Below, piece after piece: positions 23,606-35,649 of a DNA stretch of 64,000 nucleotides. Source of the stretch: Punica granatum (Eukaryota > Streptophyta > Magnoliopsida > Myrtales > Lythraceae). Numbering within the stretch: position 1 is the stretch's first letter; each line of letters starts with the position of its first letter. Where the stretch lies: NCBI RefSeq assembly GCF_007655135.1, contig NC_045130.1, positions 1,860,001 through 1,924,000 of the forward strand, given 5' to 3'. The translations under genes were made by a program, and so were the position numbers. Below the pieces are notes generated by a model. It was not told the DNA's origin. It did not search any database and saw only the letters and a program-made list of their open reading frames with translations.

Positions 23606-25129
23606 ATGGCCTCCCCTCTGCTGTTTTTTCTGCTGCCATTGCTGCAACTCGTCGCAGCCGCGGCCTCCTCCGTCTGTGTCTCGCAACCCATACTCCTCCA
23701 GCTAACGCACTCCCTTTCCAAGGCCCAATTTAACAGTACCCCCCACCTCCTCAGGGCCATCTCCGCCCGCTCAGCTGCCCGTTTCCGTCACCATCACCGC
23801 CACCTCTCCGCTGCCACCACTCACCACCACCACCACCGCCAAGTCTCTCTCCCACTTGCCCCTGGGAGCGACTACACGCTCTCCTTCACCCTCGAGTCCG
23901 ACCAGCCGCAGCCTGTCTCCCTCTACATGGACACGGGAAGTGACCTCGTGTGGTTCCCCTGCTCTCCCTTCAAATGCATCCTCTGCGAAGGCAAGCCGAC
24001 CCCCAACCCTGCCCTTCTCAATACCTCCTCTGCTTCCCCTGTCTCTTGCCAGTCTGCTTCCTGCTCTGCTGCTCATTCCGCTCGGTCCTCCTCTGACCTC
24101 TGCGCGATCGCCCGCTGCCCCCTCGAGTCCATCGAGACCTCAGAGTGCGCGTCCTTCTCCTGTCCGCCTTTTTACTACGCCTATGCAGACGGCAGCTTCA
24201 TTGCCCGCCTCTACCGCAACTCCATTTCCATTCCCATGTCATCCCCCAGCTTGGTTCTCCACAACTTCACGTTCGGTTGTGCTCATTCGGCTCTTGGCGA
24301 GCCTGTAGGAGTGGCCGGTTTTGGCCGCGGATTACTCTCCCTACCGGCCCAGCTGTCGAGGCACTCCCCCCAGTTGGGCAGTCGTTTCTCCTACTGTCTG
24401 GTCTCTCACTCGTTCGAGTCTGACCGAGTTCGCCAGCCAAGTCCGCTCATCCTCGGTCGTAACACCGAGTCCAAGCAGAAGAAGAGCTCGGTCAATCAGA
24501 AGGAAGGTGAATTTGTCTACACCCAGATGCTTAACAACCCGAAGCATCCTTATTTCTACTGTGTTGGGCTCGAGGGGATCTCTGTAGGGAGAAAGTATAT
24601 TCCGGCGCCTTCGAGTTTGAAGAAGGTTGACCGGAAAGGTAATGGTGGGATGGTGGTTGATTCCGGGACAACATTTACCATGCTGCCTTCGAGTCTGTAT
24701 AACTCCATGGTGGCCGAGTATGAGCAGAGACTTGGTCGAGTCCACGAGCGGGCGAGAGGGATCGAGGAGAAAACTGGGTTGAGCCCGTGCTATTACTTCG
24801 ACGATCGCAGCAAGGTCGGAGGTTCGAACACAAATGTGCCTACTGTTTCACTGCACTTTGCGGGGACCAACGAATCCACCATGGTGCTGCCCAGGGAGAA
24901 CTACTTCTACGATTTCGTGGACGGCGGAGATGGGTTGTCAGGGAGGAAGAGGAAGGTGGGCTGCCTGATGCTGATGAACGGCGGGGACGAGGCGGAGTTG
25001 GGCGGTGGGCCCACGGCGACCCTGGGGAATTATCAGCAGCAGGGTTTTGAGGTGGTTTATGATTTGGAGGAGGGGAAGGTGGGGTTTGCCCGGCGGCACT
25101 GCGCGTCCCTCTGGGACAGCCTGAACTGA
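23606..25129 (+). CDS. Aspartyl protease (A1 family, nepenthesin-like), intronless
   Basis: A 507-residue single-exon ORF. Residues 1-20 form a signal peptide, so the enzyme is expected to be secreted or to enter the endomembrane system. A prosegment-like region with a His run (about 61-78) precedes the catalytic domain. The two catalytic motifs are intact: DTGS at 109-112 and DSGT at 352-355. Many Cys (for example around 119-189) match the Cys-rich insert of plant nepenthesin-type proteases. FGCA and GVAGFGRG blocks are also typical. Length and intronless structure match the Arabidopsis protease I recall as At4g16563, which neighbours HINT4 there. The coding region is markedly more GC-rich than the flanks. 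An AATAAA signal lies at 25218-25223. The substrate is unknown. Confidence 0.95.
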   Translation: MASPLLFFLLPLLQLVAAAASSVCVSQPILLQLTHSLSKAQFNSTPHLLRAISARSAARFRHHHRHLSAATTHHHHHRQVSLPLAPGSDYTLSFTLESDQPQPVSLYMDTGSDLVWFPCSPFKCILCEGKPTPNPALLNTSSASPVSCQSASCSAAHSARSSSDLCAIARCPLESIETSECASFSCPPFYYAYADGSFIARLYRNSISIPMSSPSLVLHNFTFGCAHSALGEPVGVAGFGRGLLSLPAQLSRHSPQLGSRFSYCLVSHSFESDRVRQPSPLILGRNTESKQKKSSVNQKEGEFVYTQMLNNPKHPYFYCVGLEGISVGRKYIPAPSSLKKVDRKGNGGMVVDSGTTFTMLPSSLYNSMVAEYEQRLGRVHERARGIEEKTGLSPCYYFDDRSKVGGSNTNVPTVSLHFAGTNESTMVLPRENYFYDFVDGGDGLSGRKRKVGCLMLMNGGDEAELGGGPTATLGNYQQQGFEVVYDLEEGKVGFARRHCASLWDSLN

Positions 25130-28100
25130 GCCAGCGCTGACGAGTCAACCCTCGGTTGACTTTGTGTCGTTGACTTTTACCGCACGTGGGGCGTGAGACT
25201 GGTTTTCAAACGGGATAAATAAAGGCTTTCTGGTTTGTTCAATTTGTACAGAGAAAAGGCGAAGTGTGTATAAGATTACGTTTGGTTTCAGAGGTAAAAT
25301 AATTTTGATTGTAAAAAATGATAAATGAGATGGTATTATAAATTTGATTTGAAAAACGTGTATTTTTGTTATATAGTGGGTAGAGTTAAAATTAAAATCA
25401 TGATTTTAAAATCAAACTCTGAAATTAAACGGGTCTAAAAGTCTGGTCATTCGTAATTTGCTTATTAATGACTGTTCATATATGTTAAGTAGATGATGCC
25501 CATTTAAATGCTATTCCGAGGAAAAGCCCCTTCGCAAAAGCTCTGCTCGTAGATGCAACGGGTATAGGCATTGTAAAGGGGACCCTGAGAGTTAATAGGA
25601 TCGGATGCATTCGATTACGTCGAGCTGAGCGACGTACAAATAAAGATCTTCTCGCAATCATTTATGGGATATTTTTGCTCAGTTGGTTTGGCAGAGATAT
25701 GATAAAATCTGAGCTGTTCTCATTAAAGATTTCTGGGCCTATCCTGTTTAGTTTTTGGGTACGTTTTGCGGACCCTAGTGCTGCTTCTTATATTAAACAG
25801 CAGCCGCCTCCCTCTTCCCGTTGCCAGTAACATTGTACTCAGCGCATGGCGCATGTTTCACTGCCCTGAATAACTTTGGCGTGATTATGTCGATCCATTT
25901 TCTAGTAGAATCTCAAAAGAATTATGAGAAACTGTACAAATCTTATGATCACGAAAGGTCGAATGGTTAAACAATTTGCAGCGCACTGTAGCATTGAGAT
26001 AGTTCTCTGGTGAAACCAAAGAAGCACGCCCTTTCTCCCTTCCTATTCGGACCTGCCACCGCCCCCTATGGTTATTCGTGAAATAATCATTGCATGTGAA
26101 GAATATCCGATGCGTTATAGATAATATTGGTCGCACATTAAAATTCACGAAATGTTTCTTTTCTTTCTAAATGATTTTGGTCCAGATTCGTTAATTTTTG
26201 TATGATGGTGAGATTAAAATCTACTGCGCTTTTGAGCGGGAGCGGGACTAGAAACGAAAGGAGAGGATCAGAATCTACCACCATGTCCATTACACGATCA
26301 GCAAGGACAATATTTATATCTTGTCCTTGGAGCACTTTGTGAGGCTTATGGGAGGAACGAAGGACGGAAGAAGGAAAGGCCAAATACGAAAAACGGGAAG
26401 GCGAGTCTCCCAAAGCAGCCGAGAGAGAGTGAGAGAGAGAGAGAGTGAGTGAGAGCTGGCATGGCAAAAATATATATATATATATATATATTTTTTTTTT
26501 TTTTCTTCTCCTCTTTTATTTCTTGTCGTGCAATGCAAATTGGACTGGAGTGGAGCAGCCAAGACCAAGAAGACGGGTGGCTTGCGTGCGGGACAGCTGG
26601 TTGCTGCTGTCCCACCAATGACCACTAAGTTACTAACGTCAGACGTGGACGGTGGACTCATTCCTGTGTGGTTTGGTTGTTTGGTCCATCCATTGATGAT
26701 TTTGATTGGATTATGTGCACTCGTCATTTCTCTTGCCAAGTCTAATTTCGAGCACGAGGATAATGACACTCTTGTGCACCCATCGAAAATATAACTCAGA
26801 TTGATTGCCGCTCGGAAGCATTTGGATGGTTATTTATAGTGGAGATCGAAAGACTGAGACGGAAACTCGCCCTCTAATGCTAGGCAGGGATCCGGAAATT
26901 TGCATTTCGATTGTTTTTTCGATTGGTATGCTTATCAAAGACTCCTTTTACGATGGACGGGTTGATCAATGATTGCAAGCTCCCTGCAATTATTTATTTG
27001 CCCTTCTGGATGCATCATAACATAGACAAAAGAGAAAGGGAGTATTTGTTTGCTTATAAAATCGCAAAAAAGAAGTGACACATTTTTATTTTTATTTTTT
27101 TTAGAATTAGAGAAAAGTGGAGCCCCAATCTGCCGACTGCCGCTCATAGAGGGACCAAACCTTGTAGTTTTTTTTTGGTAGCAACCTTGTAGTGCTTTTA
27201 GCTTCCATTTTGCAATGATGCAATTGGGGAAAAAGAAAAAAAAAGAAAAAGAGAGAGCCTTGTTTTGTAGGTCGTGGCCATTATTGGATGAGGCTTTTTG
27301 TAAAGAAGCTTTTTTCCTTTGGGAAAATAATAATAATAATCCCACTCATCTATCTATCCATTGTACTTCTATATTTCATTATCGAATATTGTTGTATTCG
27401 TTTACCTCAGCTTTTCCCTCTCAAAATAGTACCGAAGGTTCAAATATGCTTGAGCTCTCCATACAATACTTCAAGCTGTTGATATATTAGCCGCCCGTAT
27501 GATAGATCAAAAGATATCAAAAAATATTATCATTATCATTGCCATTTACTTCATCCTGTTTAGCGGGCTAAATAGGAAAATTAAAGTTATGAAAACGATA
27601 GTTCGAATTTGATATGAAACTTTGGCCTGACCGGGTTCATAATAATGTTGGTAGGACACAATTCTTGATGACTTCAGGATCAATCATCGTGCGATGAAAA
27701 CGTAACGCCAAGCGAGCCCCATGGCATGCACGTATGCGCACAATATATACTCTCATCTGAAAATTAAAAATAATTAATAAATAAAGACAAATTACCCAGT
27801 ATTCCGTACGGCCACTCCTCCTTTTGAAACGTGGCATATTTTATGCAGAAGCCGCCGAAAGAACCGGGCGGCTGTCTCTCTCTGTTCGTTCGTGTGGGTG
27901 GAGATGATGACGTCACTGCTGGGGTCTTCCCGTCCTTCCCTTCCACTTCTGCACGTGAGGCTGAGCTTCGCGATGTTTCTAACGCCTCATTTGTTTGTGT
28001 CATTTGTTAATTACTTGTTTGGATCACGGATTGAAAAAAAAAAAAGTCATTGGAAACTATTATATAAATTTATTTATAATTTTTTTCTAACTGATTCGTC

Positions 28101-28709
28101 CAGAGTCCTTTTAATCCACGATCCAAAACAAGCATAAGTTTAACAACTATCAAGACACAATCTGAATGTGATGAAATGATTCCTTACGGTACTGTTTAGC
28201 TTGTGTTAACGGATAACCTCGACTGCATTCGCACCCTCGTTGGTCCAATAGCCAGAAAGCCAACAACCTCTCTCTCATCTTCTCCTTTTCTTCTGATTAT
28301 AAAAGGAGGTCAACGAGACTAATAGCAATCAAGAAAGGGGAAACGAATAGATTTAGTTAGCCTTACCCAAAAAAAAAAAAATTTCACTGTTTTTCTTCCC
28401 ATCCCATTTCATTTGAGAATCCAAATGGAAGGGCTTTTCGGCCCAAAAGGCCCATCACCGATGGCCCTAGATCCATAGCTCCGGTCCATATGCGGCCTCT
28501 GAATGGCTTGCCTCCCCCGTCTCCCCGATTCCCAACAAATCCTCAAACAAAGTAAAGCACTTGTTCGTAGCTTTCCCTCCAATTTTGCCTTCCCTAATTA
28601 TCTTTATTTGAGCCTTCCGCTGGATTCAAACAGTACCATGAAGAAGCCTTAGTTTCCGATTTCGGGCACTTGGTTGTCCTCTTCACGGAGTAAAAAGAGG
28701 CGAGAAAAC
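25130..28709. other. Spacer between protease and Sec14-like genes
   Basis: Contains the protease 3' UTR, MITE-B copy 1 (25280-25430), a TA microsatellite at 26468-26491 and the Sec14-like promoter. A TTATAAAAGG sequence near 28297 and two TGGGCC-type motifs on the minus strand near 28441-28456 lie upstream of that gene. No supported gene occurs within. Confidence 0.5.
25280..25430 (+). mobile_element. MITE-B copy 1
   Basis: A 151-bp AT-rich element with 14-bp imperfect inverted termini: GTTTGGTTTCAGAG at the left and the complement of GTTTAATTTCAGAG at the right. It shares termini and a TATAGTGGGTAGAGTTAA block with the copy at 34550-34770. Non-coding. Confidence 0.7.
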
Positions 28710-31010
28710 ATGTATAGATTACCGGAAGGAGAGAGGAACATAACCATATTAAGCGGGAATGAAGAGGGTGAACGGTCCTTGAGCTCCACGAAACTTCAGC
28801 CCGGCAAAGCCAGGACAAAGTCGATCCACCCACCCATCGAGTCTCACTATGTTCTCGCCCCGAGTCAGGAGAAGAAGCAACCTTCATCGATGAGTTCCAG
28901 CATGAAGTCGATGCTGACTACCTACCCGCTCAGGCTGAGGGAGTCTATGAAGAAGATCGGGAAGAGCCAGAGCATGAAAGTGGTTCTTGAGGGTGTTCAC
29001 GAGACCAAGGACGAGCAGTTGGTCGAGTCTTTCAGGGAGCTGCTCTTCCTCGAGGGGCATCTTATCGGGAAGCACAATGACTATCATACGCTCCTAAGGT
29101 TAGTTATGATCGATACTTTTGTTGCTTTAGATGGAACCATGGCACATGATCAATTGAACTCTTTCTCTCTTATCTTCATTTTGTTTCCGACACCAGGTTC
29201 CTTAGAATGAGGGACTTCGATTTCTCGAAGGCAAAAGAGATGTTTCTTAATTATCTCAAATGGCGAGAGGACTACTGCGTTGATGCTATTCCCAAGGTAA
29301 TTTCTACAGAGTTTCTAGCTTGGCTCTTGCAATGATCAAATAGTAGTTTCTTCTGTTAGACATGAATATTTACATGGAAATGGTGCAGGAGTTTAAGTTT
29401 GAGGAGCAGGCAGAGGTGAAGAAATGTTACCCTCACGGGTTTCACGGAGTCGATAAGTGGGGCAGGCCGGTGTACATCGAACGGGTTGGAATGGTGGATC
29501 TCAATGCTCTTTTACAAGTGACCACGATCGAACGGTTTGTGAAGTACCATGTAGCAGAACAAGAAAAGACCCTGAACCTGAGGTACCCTGCATGCTCCAT
29601 CGCAGCAAAGAGGCACATTGCGTCCACGACAACCATTTTAGATGTCAAGGGAGTGGTGAGACGAGACCAAGACGCTCTCCATATGGTTCTACGACAATTT
29701 ATCTTTCGGTTAAAAAAAAAAAAATCGACTTTTTGTTTGCGCAGGGAATGTCGAATTTCTCAAAACCTGCAAGGTTTCTGTTCATGGAGATTCAAAAGAT
29801 CGATAGCAGTTACTATCCGGAGGTACGTCAGCATTATAATTTTCCCATGGTCTCTGCAATGAATAGATGGATGAAGGTTAACGTTCTTCTTTTCACAGAC
29901 TCTAAATCGACTCTTCATTGTTAATGCGGCATCGGGGTTCAGGATGCTGTGGAGGGCACTGAAGGCATTTCTTGATGCACGAACATTAGCTAAAATTCAA
30001 GTACGAATGAGTTTCTTCCAGACATCAATCATATCTAACTATCACTAATTGATAGCAGATTTTCGTATCGTTGTTCTGTCCATTGAAATCCTCAGTTTGA
30101 TGTTCAGGTGCTAGGCAGTAATTATCACAGTGAACTCCTTGAAGATATTGATCCAAGGTCGCACTTCATCTATACCGCTATTATGCTGGAAACTGCTTCT
30201 ATCTTTTGCTGCCATGCTTACTTATCGATCCTGCAAATGCAGTAATTTGCCGAGCTTTCTAGGAGGAAACTGCACATGTTCCGATTACGGAGGTTGCCTG
30301 TTAAGCGACAAGGGGCCGTGGAATAACCCCGACATCACAGAAATGCTCGAGGTTCCTAAAATATCTGAGCTCTAGCTCTCTCAACAATTACTTTTTTCAT
30401 GGCTGTAAATATATATGACGAATTCAGGCCATGTCGTTGAGAGAAGAAGAAAATGGCAATGGAGAAGACCTCGGCATGGTTCCGGAAAATAACTCTGGTC
30501 CTTCTTCGGTCAGTAAACTAAAGTTGTTTCATCTGGCTCACTTTGTATCGGCAGTTCATTGTTGTTCGAATTCTCATTACTCTTTATCTTCTTTGGAGAT
30601 CTAATCTGATTCTGTTCATACAGGAAGAAATGATAAAGCACGAATATTTGGAACTTGTTCGGAGAAAGTACGGTGAAAAGTTCCAAGCCTTGGCAGATGC
30701 CCTCGGTGATATGAAAACAGTGAGTCGCACTATCACTTGTCTTTCATTGCTAGCTATTAGAGCCGACACCATTGTACGTGGATTCTACTGATCTCGGTAT
30801 TAATTCTGTTTTTGGCAACAGAAAATCGAAGCTCTGGATGCTGTACTCAAGAATACGAAGACGGTAAGGACAACAAAACACATGCACTGCTTCCCCTCGA
30901 CGCCACCTTCCGGGTCGAAAACTAATGTTTGAATCTTCTTCTTCTTCCATGTCTCTTCATTCAACCAGGTTCTTGAGGAATTTTCTCAGGAGATGGAAGG
31001 CATGAAGTGA
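28710..31010 (+). CDS. Sec14-like phosphatidylinositol transfer protein (SFH type)
   Basis: Exons: 28710-29098, 29197-29296, 29389-29655, 29745-29822, 29899-30000, 30108-30157, 30243-30351, 30428-30508, 30624-30719, 30822-30863 and 30969-31010. All are in phase, giving 451 residues. The ATG at 28710 is chosen because the longer frame begins only at a TTG. Domains: a basic Ser/Lys-rich N-terminus, a CRAL-TRIO N-terminal helix domain (about 105-160, with [12 protein letters not shown]), and the Sec14 lipid-binding domain (about 170-345, with [11 protein letters not shown] and [10 protein letters not shown]). After a short acidic linker comes a C-terminal coiled coil (about 393-450). There is no C-terminal nodulin domain. 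Family members exchange phosphatidylinositol and phosphatidylcholine and help position phosphoinositide signalling at membranes. Exact AtSFH orthology was not determined. Confidence 0.92.
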
Positions 31011-32360
31011 CCAGTTGGACAAGCGATATTCAATGCCGGCCCACCCTAACCATTCGCCGCCCATTTTAAAGAGTTCGGTCGGGGAGTACCTCTTGCTTCT
31101 TTTTCTACACAAGAGGATCAAATGAGAACACACGAAACAAATATGTAGGGTCCTATTCGTAGGGTGGGTGAAATGTACGGTCAAGGATCAAACTTTCAAA
31201 ATATGATACGGCTGGGAAGAGCAGGCTGTGCCTCGAAACCGATCCATCAACACCTAACTGTAAAATACCCATTGAATCTATACAACTTTGGGCTCATCTG
31301 CAACTTTAAAATTTAAGTCGATAAGTGACTGGATCCAAATTTCATATAAGTTTATGGTTTCTTTCTCAATTTTTTCCGTGTGGGACAGCATATCTCAACA
31401 CTCGTCATCATGTGGCAGCATGTGGTCTAACATGTGTCACGTACCCTTAAATACTCGCCCTCAACAACTGATCACAAGCTGAGCATCATCTTTCGTGTTA
31501 GGGCAAGGAGGTACAAACACTAAACTAGCCTCAAACTCCACACTCGCGCCTAACTAGATGTGCATTTTGAGTTATCTCGGAACTAGACCATGCTACTCTT
31601 AGGTCTAACTAACATGAGGCGCACTCTTAGCTGTCTCGAAATCGAATCTGGCGTGGTGTGATCCCATATGTGTGCGCGAAAACGTAACTCGCTCTGATAT
31701 CATATAAAACACCCACTATGCTTACACAAATTTGGACCCATATGTAACTTAAAAATTTAAACTGACAAGTTGTATAACCAAAATTTCATATAAACTTGTT
31801 ATTTCTTTATCAATTTTTTCGTATGGAAAAATATATTTTTAACACTGACATGTTGTCTTACTGATATCCCAAACAGACATTGACTCTATGGAAAGGGGCA
31901 TCACATGATAACTTCTCAAATAAGCACACTCTATTCTCTGAAATCAAAGGATTTTTCATTCGATTCTCGTGGGAGCTGGGCTAATGGGCCATTGCCGCTC
32001 GGATAAAATAAATCAACTAATTTTAATTAAATAACTCCGTATTTTTTTCTTTTTCTTTTTTTGCTATTTTTGCTGAAAAACAACGAGAGACAGAGAGAGG
32101 GAAGAGTTTGGTTCAGTTTTTTCATTTTCTCATCGAGCGAGGGAGCGAGCGATTCCATTTGAAGCGTTCCCCATTTTTGTGAAGAAAGCTTTTCCCCAGC
32201 GTTGCTTCCCTTTCTCCTCAAACAATTCCTTCGAATCTCTCTCCGTCTGGTTTTCCCATCCCACGGGGAAGAAGCAGGGAGGAAGCTCATCTGCCGCAGA
32301 AGATCTTCGGATCCTCGCCTCGATTTTCCTTCGGAGGAACATTTCCGAGCAGTTTCAGCA
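31011..32360. other. Spacer between Sec14-like and VAP27 genes
   Basis: Dominated by the TRIM element at 31259-31844. To its right are TGGGCT and TGGGCC motifs (about 31977-31992) and a long purine/pyrimidine-rich VAP27 leader. Confidence 0.6.
31259..31844 (-). mobile_element. TRIM retroelement (mini LTR retrotransposon), near complete
   Basis: Two direct 142-bp LTRs at 31259-31400 and 31703-31844 align along their full length and flank a 302-bp non-coding interior. Read on the minus strand, the LTR runs TG...CA. The sequence directly after the LTR at 31703 is TGATATCAGAGC (31702-31691), one mismatch from the plant initiator tRNA-Met primer-binding site TGGTATCAGAGC. Flanking pentamers CTAAC (31254-31258) and CTGAC (31845-31849) are a likely target-site duplication with one mutation. 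No gag or pol is present, which defines a TRIM. A rearranged relative lies at 42786-43445. Confidence 0.85.
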
Positions 32361-35300
32361 ATGAGCACGACGGGCGAGCTGCTCAACATCGAGCCTCTGG
32401 AGCTGAAATTCCCGTGTAAGTTGCTCCGGATCTGTTCGTGCCACCCTAGGGTTTTCCGCGATTCGATCGCTTCGGTTTTGACGATTTGTTGCCTTGTTTT
32501 TGTGCTTGATTTGATTTGGTTAGTCGAGCTGAAGAAGCAGATCTCGTGTTCTCTCCAGCTGTCGAATAAGACGGACAACTATGTAGCTTTCAAGGTAAAA
32601 TGTTTGTCTATTCCTATTTCCGAGGCACTTTTAATGAATCGAAACTCCGCTGTGTTGATTTGGATTCCTTAGGCGCTCTTTCGTTCCTCAGAAGATATAT
32701 GTCCGCCTACGCAAGCTTTCTGATATAGTAAAATTCTTAAACTAGAGCTGTGGGATGATTATGAGGATTAGAATTTGGCTGAATCTTTGTTTTAATGTGC
32801 CGGAGAGATCGGGTTTGCTCGTTGATTTGTAATATGTAGAGACAGCACAAAGGAAGAGATTGGATTGACTTGTTTCAGATTAATCCTTGCTGATCCTTCT
32901 TCTGGATTTAACTCGCTTTCTATGGTCTGTCGAATGATTGCATAGTTGAAATGTTATTTATCTTCAGGTGAAAACAACAAATCCAAAGAAATATTGTGTC
33001 CGCCCCAATACGGGAGTTGTGTTGCCTCGGTCAACATGCGATGTTATAGGTATTACTACAACCATTTACAACCTTGTTATTTTTCTCCTTGTAGTTAAGA
33101 TGTAAAAGAGAGTAGCTTTTCGTGGTGTTGATTGGGTTCGACTTTTAATTGGGAATTATTGTTTCTTCAGTGACCATGCAAGCGCAGAAGGAGGCTCCTC
33201 TGGACATGCAATGCAAGGACAAGTTCCTCCTGCAGAGTGTAAAAGCTAGTGATGGTGCTACTGCCAAGGATATTACTGCAGAAATGGTAAGTTTCTTTGC
33301 TGCTCTTTTCATTGGTGAGTCATGTTTGATGTGTTGTTTTTCTGAAATTATGGAGTGGCTATGGTGCAGTTCAATAAGGAGGCGGGGAATGTTGTTGAGG
33401 AATGCAAGTTGAGAGTGGTCTACGTCGCACCGCCTCAACCTCCTTCTCCAGTGCCAGAAGGTTCGGAAGAAGATTCTTCACCAAGGGGTTCTATATCAGA
33501 TAATGGCAATGCTAATGGTTCGGATTTAGCTTCCGTAAGTATAGAAAATTAAGTATTTCATTCTTAGATTGCTGGGCCATCATGTATAATGAGCTTGTGT
33601 AATTTTGACTGTGAAGCTACTAAGTTGCATCTTTTTCTCCCCTTGGCTGTATAGGTTACAAGATCATTTGTGGAGACTCATGATAAGTCCTCAGAGGTAA
33701 AATTTCTCTTTATTTCGTGAGTGTTTATAAATTTTGTAGTTCTATGGTTTTAACATTTTTGCAAAGATTCCTTTCTTTTAGTCCATGTGAAATATGTTCA
33801 TTTTAAATTGTTCGTACTCCTTGATGGAATGATTCTAGAGTTTTAGACATCATCCTACTTTTGCGTTCTCCCTGTAGCTTGCTTTTGGAAGTCCTTCGTT
33901 TTCCTCATCGATTCTTCTCAAATCTTTCATAGTTTCATACCTTAGATTCATAATCTCTCTTAAATCTTGTTAAAGTACTTCTCAAGGAGTTATTTGTTAT
34001 GACTATTTAACTGTTTGGTTTCATTCTATTCTCATTTCCTTGAATCTTCTTCGTTGTTTTACTTGGTTTTGATTTCCTTGGTAGATTCCGGTTTCGAAGA
34101 TAAGTTATTAAGTGGATTCTGCTGCCTTGATGGTCTATTCAATATTGAGTTAAGCCTCTCATTTGGAACAAGCATCAGAATACCTTCAAACCACTCTTTG
34201 CTCTTAGTCTGCAAATTCTCATTTTTCGATATATCAATGACTTTCTTATTGCTATTGCTAATTAATAATGTCCCAGTGCTGGTTGTTTCAAAGTTGTCAT
34301 GCCATAGGTCTACGTGTCCCCTTATTTTCGTTACTTTTCATAGACATTATTTGGTTGTCAGCGAGCAATTTTTTGAGGACGAAGATGAAGTTGTAACATC
34401 CCATTTTGGGCTATAGAAGTGAAACCATTCACCATATTGTGATGACCTCTGATGAACAAAATGTGTTTGGTGGAAGTTGTGATCTCCGTGATGCTCATCC
34501 ATTAGAAGTTGAATTTCCTTTATCCAGTCCAGATTGAAGTTTAGGTTGCGTTTGGTTTCATAGTAGGATTTTAAAATTAGATTTTGATTTTGAAAAAAGA
34601 GTGGTATAAATGGGGCCCACCCTTTGACTTTGTATGAGTTATGTTGTTTTGTTATGGAAAAAAGTAGTATAAATGGGGCCCACTCTTTGACTTTGTATGA
34701 GTTATTTTGTTTTATAGTGGGTAGAGTTAAGTTAGAATTGTGATTCTAAAATAACACCCTAAAACCAAACAGGGCTTTAGCCTCTGAAATAAGAGTTCCC
34801 AAACTTGCAATAAAGTCTCATTCACTCAAAATATTCTCAATGTGATATAGAATGAAGTAGCACATTTGCCGATTCTAGTCTGCCCTTTTCCTGATGTAAT
34901 GAGTACTTAAAGGACATGTTTTCGAATCATTCTCTTTATCTGGATGCGAGTTCATTGCGGGTCATGTGATCTTGGGAAACATATCATCGTTGAAGCATGG
35001 TGAGAAAAGTTGGCGATGATTACATTTTCCTCTCTCTCTCTCCTCCCTTTTTGAGAAGAAGTAGCTCTGCCAACTTATTGCTTGCACAATTATTCGTTCT
35101 GTAAATAGTTGCACATTTAGTGGTCGATGCTTGATTCGCTAAACTCGTTGATCCAATTGCAGGCCAGAGCTCTTATTTCGAAGTTGACTGATGAGAAAAA
35201 TAATGCAATTCAACAAAACAACAAGCTTCGGCAAGAACTGGTGAGAAATTCAAATGGGATGTTATTTAACTACATAGGCTACCAGTTCTCCAGTTTTGAT

Positions 35301-35649
35301 GTCCTGTCTTGTGCTTCACCTTGTTTCTCTCACTTTCTGCAACTTGTTCTTTCACATTAAATCAAGTAGGGAGTGATCTTCCTCGTTTTCTTTAGCCTTT
35401 AATATCTGTGCCTATTTGACTACTTGGTGTCCAATCTTGTCAGTGACTGATCTGAGAAACAATCATAAAACCCATCCCTTTATTAACACTTCAGATCCTG
35501 TTTCTTGCTGACACGGACACAATATATATTTTGAGCAGGAGCTACTTCGACGACAAGGCAACAAGAGCCGTGGAGGTGTCTCACTCATGTTTGTGGTCTT
35601 GGTGGGATTGCTTGGCATAATTCTGGGGTACCTCATCAAGAAGACATAA
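32361..35649 (+). CDS. VAP27: VAP27, ER vesicle-associated membrane protein
   Basis: Exons: 32361-32415, 32524-32594, 32968-33049, 33171-33286, 33370-33534, 33655-33696, 35163-35240 and 35539-35649. All are in phase, giving 239 residues. Residues 6-125 are an MSP (major sperm protein) domain containing the family blocks KTTNPKKYCVRPNTG and LPRSTCDV that bind FFAT-type motifs. A Ser/Pro/acidic linker (about 130-175) follows, then a coiled coil (about 176-208). A single C-terminal membrane anchor (about 217-236) ends in IKKT, typical of tail-anchored ER proteins. Plant VAP27 proteins tether ER to plasma membrane and endocytic sites and recruit lipid transfer proteins. Sequence similarity is very close to Arabidopsis VAP27-1. 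Intron 6 (33697-35162) is unusually long because it carries a MITE-B. Confidence 0.95.
34550..34770 (+). mobile_element. MITE-B copy 2, in VAP27 intron 6
   Basis: A 221-bp element with GTTTGGTTTCATAGT at the left and the complement of GTTTGGTTTTAGGGT at the right. The interior contains a direct duplication of about 62 bp (34594-34655 and 34657-34717), each unit holding ATAAATGGGGCCCAC and CTTTGACTTTGTATGAGTTA. Without the duplication its size would match copy 1. Confidence 0.75.

Noticed and set aside
23771..24745. Long reverse and shifted-frame ORFs across the aspartyl protease
   Set aside because: They are shadows of a GC-rich coding exon in other frames.
26314..26769. 151-codon minus-strand ORF
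   Set aside because: It runs through a TA microsatellite, poly-A and a GA repeat and has no recognisable domain.
28674..28709. Sec14-like protein start at 28674
   Set aside because: The codon is TTG; the ATG at 28710 is the supported start.
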